A stretch of DNA of 15,328 nt from Zoogloeaceae bacterium (GTDB lineage Bacteria > Pseudomonadota > Gammaproteobacteria > Burkholderiales > Rhodocyclaceae). The DNA is taken from assembly GCA_015657735.1 (NCBI GenBank), contig SSSX01000719.1:1-15328 (forward strand), in the 5' to 3' direction. A program made the position numbers and the translations under genes. Positions 13,002 through 15,328 of the stretch are shown here, one piece after another (the first letter of the stretch is position 1; each line of letters begins with the position of its first letter). Below the pieces are notes generated by a model, which was given only the letters and a program-made list of their open reading frames with translations, had not been told where the DNA came from and ran no database searches.

Positions 13002-13229
13002 CTACTCGCCCCGCGCCTCTGCCGCCCTGCCCACGCGCACCGGTGATTTGCGTTCCGCCTTCTTCTTCAGGCCCGGCGCGGCGACCTGATCGGAGTTGGG
13101 ACCGAAGAGCGCCTTGGCCTGGTTCCTTACACCGTGGCTGGCTGCGTGGAATTCCCGTTGGGGGGCGAGGGCGTTCCGGGCGTGCACCTCGGTTTCGACT
13201 GGCGGCAGGCGCGTTTGGAATGGCCACAC
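13002..13229 (-). pseudogene. Decayed, truncated copy of the Lys-rich small gene
   Basis: The minus-strand frame ending at the TAG at 13002-13004 encodes EVHARNA, FHAASHGVRNQ and FGPNSDQVAAPGLKKKAERK, closely matching residues 56-110 of the protein at 10260-10625. About eight residues are missing internally (the ARDAATAA region) and the first 50 or so residues have no counterpart in this frame. DNA similarity is also evident, for example across the segment coding for the SDQVAA motif. No ATG or ribosome site is present; the frame can only open at GTG 13229. It is best read as a remnant of a paralogue. A shortened functional protein is possible but less likely. Confidence 0.72.
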
Positions 13230-13297
13230 GAAGGAACTCGATTACCGGCGGCAGATTGCTTCCGGCGTGGTCCCGGGACGCGATGCCGGGGCAGCGC

Positions 13298-14155
13298 TCA
13301 GAGGTAGCGCAGGCGCCGGCTGCGTTCGAGGCGCTGCACGAACTTCGGGAAATCCAGCCCGGTGCGCGCGCGTAGCGCCTTGGCGGTGTTGCCGAGTTCG
13401 CGCCAGCGCGGCGCGAAGGACGGGTTGCGGAAGGCCAGCACGATGTCGTTGCCGTCGGGCAGGGTGAGACTCAGCAGGCGGTCGTCGAACACCTCGGCGA
13501 TCATCGCCAGATGTTCGGCGCGGCTGTCCTTTTCGCCGGCCAGATTGGCGACCATGATGCCGCGGCCGGCGAGCGCGTCGTGCACGCTGCGGTAGAAGGC
13601 CGTCGAACTGACCGATCCGGACAGGCCGAAACGGTCGAAGGCATCCATCACGATCACATCCGGCCGCTCCGGCCATGCGCGGCTGCGGAGCACCCAGTCG
13701 GCGCCGTCGCCTTCGATCACCTGCAGGCGCGCATCGTCCGGCGGCAGCTCGAAGGCGTCGCGGAAGGCGATCACATGAGGATCGATCTCGACGACGACGA
13801 TCTTCGCCGAGCCCACATGGCGCCAGCAGAACTTGGCCAGCGAGCCGCCGCCGAGCCCGAGCATCAGGATCTGCTGCGGGCGCTGCAGGAAGAGCAGGAA
13901 ACTCATCATCGCCTGCGTGTAGTCGAGTTCCAGCGCGAACGGGTCCTTCAGGTTCATCGTGCTCTGGATCAGCGACAGCGAGAAATGCAGGGTCCGCGTC
14001 GTGCCGTCGTCGATCACGAAAGGCTTGTCGTAATCGCCCGACAACACCTGGCGCAACAGCCACTGGCTGTCGCAGTCGGCGGCTTCGAGAAGGTGGATGG
14101 TGTCGGTGGCGGGCGAAAAGGGGCTCGGCAGGACGGTGAGACGGGACGAAGACAC
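13298..14155 (-). CDS. Spermidine synthase-like protein (class I SAM-dependent methyltransferase fold)
   Basis: A 285-residue protein of the spermine/spermidine synthase superfamily. With the GTG start at 14155 (MSSSRLTVLPSPFSP), the Rossmann glycine motif LGLGGGSLAKF lies at residues 99-109, the acidic VEIDP at 122-126, EGDGADW at 148-154 and VIVMDAFD at 167-174. The usual SpeE DSSDP-type active-site segment is replaced by DAFDRFG, so true aminopropyl transfer is uncertain; the substrate is unknown. No membrane segment is fused, unlike the MFS-linked relatives. An upstream TTG at 14197 would add 14 residues, but neither start has a clear Shine-Dalgarno, and the GTG version fits homologues better. 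It stands alone and is divergent from the chemotaxis gene. Confidence 0.85.
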   Translation of the reverse strand: MSSSRLTVLPSPFSPATDTIHLLEAADCDSQWLLRQVLSGDYDKPFVIDDGTTRTLHFSLSLIQSTMNLKDPFALELDYTQAMMSFLLFLQRPQQILMLGLGGGSLAKFCWRHVGSAKIVVVEIDPHVIAFRDAFELPPDDARLQVIEGDGADWVLRSRAWPERPDVIVMDAFDRFGLSGSVSSTAFYRSVHDALAGRGIMVANLAGEKDSRAEHLAMIAEVFDDRLLSLTLPDGNDIVLAFRNPSFAPRWRELGNTAKALRARTGLDFPKFVQRLERSRRLRYL

Positions 14156-14291
14156 GGCGCGACGGGCAGCAGGCAGGATGATCAAGCAGGGCGCCAAGTT
14201 TAGCAGCCGGCCGCCGGCACCCGCGACCGCGGATTTTTTTTGATGGCCGTCAACTCTGTCTCGTTTTGCCCGCTTCCGGCGCCGCCGGCCC

Positions 14292-14318
14292 TAAAGTTCT
14301 CCATCCACCGGCCGTTCC
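14292..14318 (+). promoter_or_regulatory. Sigma-28 (FliA) promoter of the chemotaxis receptor gene
   Basis: TAAAGTTC (14292-14299), an 11-base spacer and GCCGTTCC (14311-14318) match the flagellar sigma-28 consensus TAAAGTTT-N11-GCCGATAA at seven of eight and five of eight positions with exact spacing. It lies 59 bp before the start of a methyl-accepting chemotaxis gene, a typical sigma-28 target. Confidence 0.78.
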
Positions 14319-14377
14319 TGTGGGCGAACACGCACCCCGCGCCCCCTCATCGTCAACACAGAGAACAGGACGAAATC

Positions 14378-15328
14378 ATGACCATAGCCCAGCGCCTGAT
14401 GCTCCTCGTGGGCGCCGCCCTGGCCAGTCTGCTGGCCCTTGCAGGCATCAGCTACCAGCAGATGAGCCGCGTCTACGACGCCGCCAACTACGCCAACGTG
14501 AATATCATTCCGAGTATCGAGGTGCTCGGCACGGTGACCTCCGAACTCGGCCGCGCCCGCGTCCGCGCCTATCGGATGACGCTGCTGAGCGATGCGCAGG
14601 ATCTCGCCAACCTCGAGAAGCAGCTCTACGAAGCCCGCGCCAACATGGACAAGGCATTCAAGGACTACGAGGCCTACATCGTCAGCGACGAAGACCGGCG
14701 CCTGCTCGAAACCGAACGCGCGGCCCTCGCCGCCTACAACAAGGCCATCGACGAGACGCTCGCCGTCGCCAAGGCCGGCCGCCATGCCGAAGCACAGACG
14801 ATGCTGATCAAGGATGTGCCGCTGGCGCTGAAATTCGACGATGCGCTGATGGCCCACCTGCGCTTCAACCGCGACCTCGGCCAGAAGACCGCCGCCGAAG
14901 GCGCCGCCGCCAGACAGACCGCCACGTGGACCAGCGTGGCGGTGCTGATCACCGCCGCCCTCGTGCAGCTCGGCCTCAGCATCACGACGATACGCAGCAT
15001 CACCGCGCGCCTCGCCGACGCCAACGCGCTGGCGGCCCGCATCGCCAACGGCGATCTGCGCAAGGATTCGAGGCAGCATGCGTCGAGCGACGAGATCGGC
15101 CAGCTGCTCGGCTCCCTCGACGCGATGCGCGGCGATCTCGCCCGCACCATCGGCGACATCGTCGACAGCTCCGACAACGTCACCCACTCGGCGACCCAGT
15201 TGTCCACCACCGCCCAGCAGGTGTCGGTCGCCACCGAACATCACGCCAGCTCGACCGCCGCCGCGGCCGCCGCGGTCGAGGAACTGACGGTCAGCATCGA
15301 CCACGTCGGCAGCAGCGCCGACGACGCC
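14378..15328 (+). CDS. Methyl-accepting chemotaxis protein, C-terminus cut by window
   Basis: The frame opens at ATG 14378 (MTIAQRLMLLVGAAL) and runs 317 codons to the window end without a stop. A first membrane helix spans about residues 7-26. A mainly helical periplasmic domain (about 28-180; SRVYDAANYANVNIIPSIEV, DLANLEKQLYEARANMDKAF) fits the four-helix-bundle MCP sensor type. The second membrane helix is at about 184-206 (VAVLITAALVQLGLSI). A HAMP domain follows (ITARLADANALAARIANGDL, then DEIGQLLGSLDAMR). The last residues (VEELTVSIDHVGSSADDA) are the beginning of the cytoplasmic signalling domain, whose tip would lie outside. The ligand cannot be told from sequence. A sigma-28 promoter upstream links expression to flagellar genes. 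The ribosome site (AGGA) is weak. Confidence 0.93.
   Translation, partial: MTIAQRLMLLVGAALASLLALAGISYQQMSRVYDAANYANVNIIPSIEVLGTVTSELGRARVRAYRMTLLSDAQDLANLEKQLYEARANMDKAFKDYEAYIVSDEDRRLLETERAALAAYNKAIDETLAVAKAGRHAEAQTMLIKDVPLALKFDDALMAHLRFNRDLGQKTAAEGAAARQTATWTSVAVLITAALVQLGLSITTIRSITARLADANALAARIANGDLRKDSRQHASSDEIGQLLGSLDAMRGDLARTIGDIVDSSDNVTHSATQLSTTAQQVSVATEHHASSTAAAAAAVEELTVSIDHVGSSADDA

Noticed and set aside
14222..14241. Run of eight T residues after CCGCGACCGCGG as a terminator
   Set aside because: The stem is only about four pairs and no plus-strand gene reads into it.

Overview
The window is high-GC proteobacterial DNA. Gene content (a PEP-CTERM exported protein, an LldEFG/Dld-II lactate operon, a Mut7-C protein, REP-type repeats) fits a betaproteobacterium, most likely Rhodocyclales (Azoarcus/Thauera/Zoogloea type). 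This placement is inferred from family knowledge, not from a marker gene.

Left block (1-2193, minus strand): the repressor gene lldR is followed 17 bp later by a Mut7-C ribonuclease-like gene and 37 bp after that by a leucine-rich-repeat protein cut by the window edge, probably the N-terminus of an LRR/protein-kinase fusion. The spacing suggests one transcript.

Centre (2194-10092): a 280-bp divergent control region carries two back-to-back promoters. Each has a near-perfect LldR/PdhR-type operator (TGGTnnnACCA) at or just after its start point. It drives a plus-strand operon lldE-lldG-lldF-dld-lldP. The first three genes overlap by ATGA and encode the three-subunit iron-sulfur L-lactate dehydrogenase. 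The fourth encodes a large FAD/Fe-S D-lactate dehydrogenase of the Dld-II type and the fifth a lactate permease. The operon ends in a strong intrinsic terminator. Both gaps flanking dld hold a small hairpin resembling the REP repeats found further right. Together these genes would import lactate and oxidise both enantiomers to pyruvate under lactate-responsive repression.

Right-centre (10093-13297): a looser, accessory-looking region. It holds two REPIN-like inverted repeat doublets of the same family with compensatory stem changes, a small Lys-rich protein of unknown function, an AT-richer stretch with about twelve short motifs spaced about 21 bp apart, a YnfA-family membrane protein, a PEP-CTERM exported protein, and a decayed copy of the small Lys-rich gene. 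The two copies of that gene flank the ynfA/PEP-CTERM segment.

Right end (13298-15328): a spermidine-synthase-like methyltransferase-fold gene on the minus strand and, divergent from it, a methyl-accepting chemotaxis protein that runs off the window and is preceded by a good sigma-28 (FliA) flagellar promoter.

Most of the window is recognisable metabolism. The least explained items are the 21-bp-periodic motif array, the REP hairpins, and the intact/degenerate pair of Lys-rich genes.
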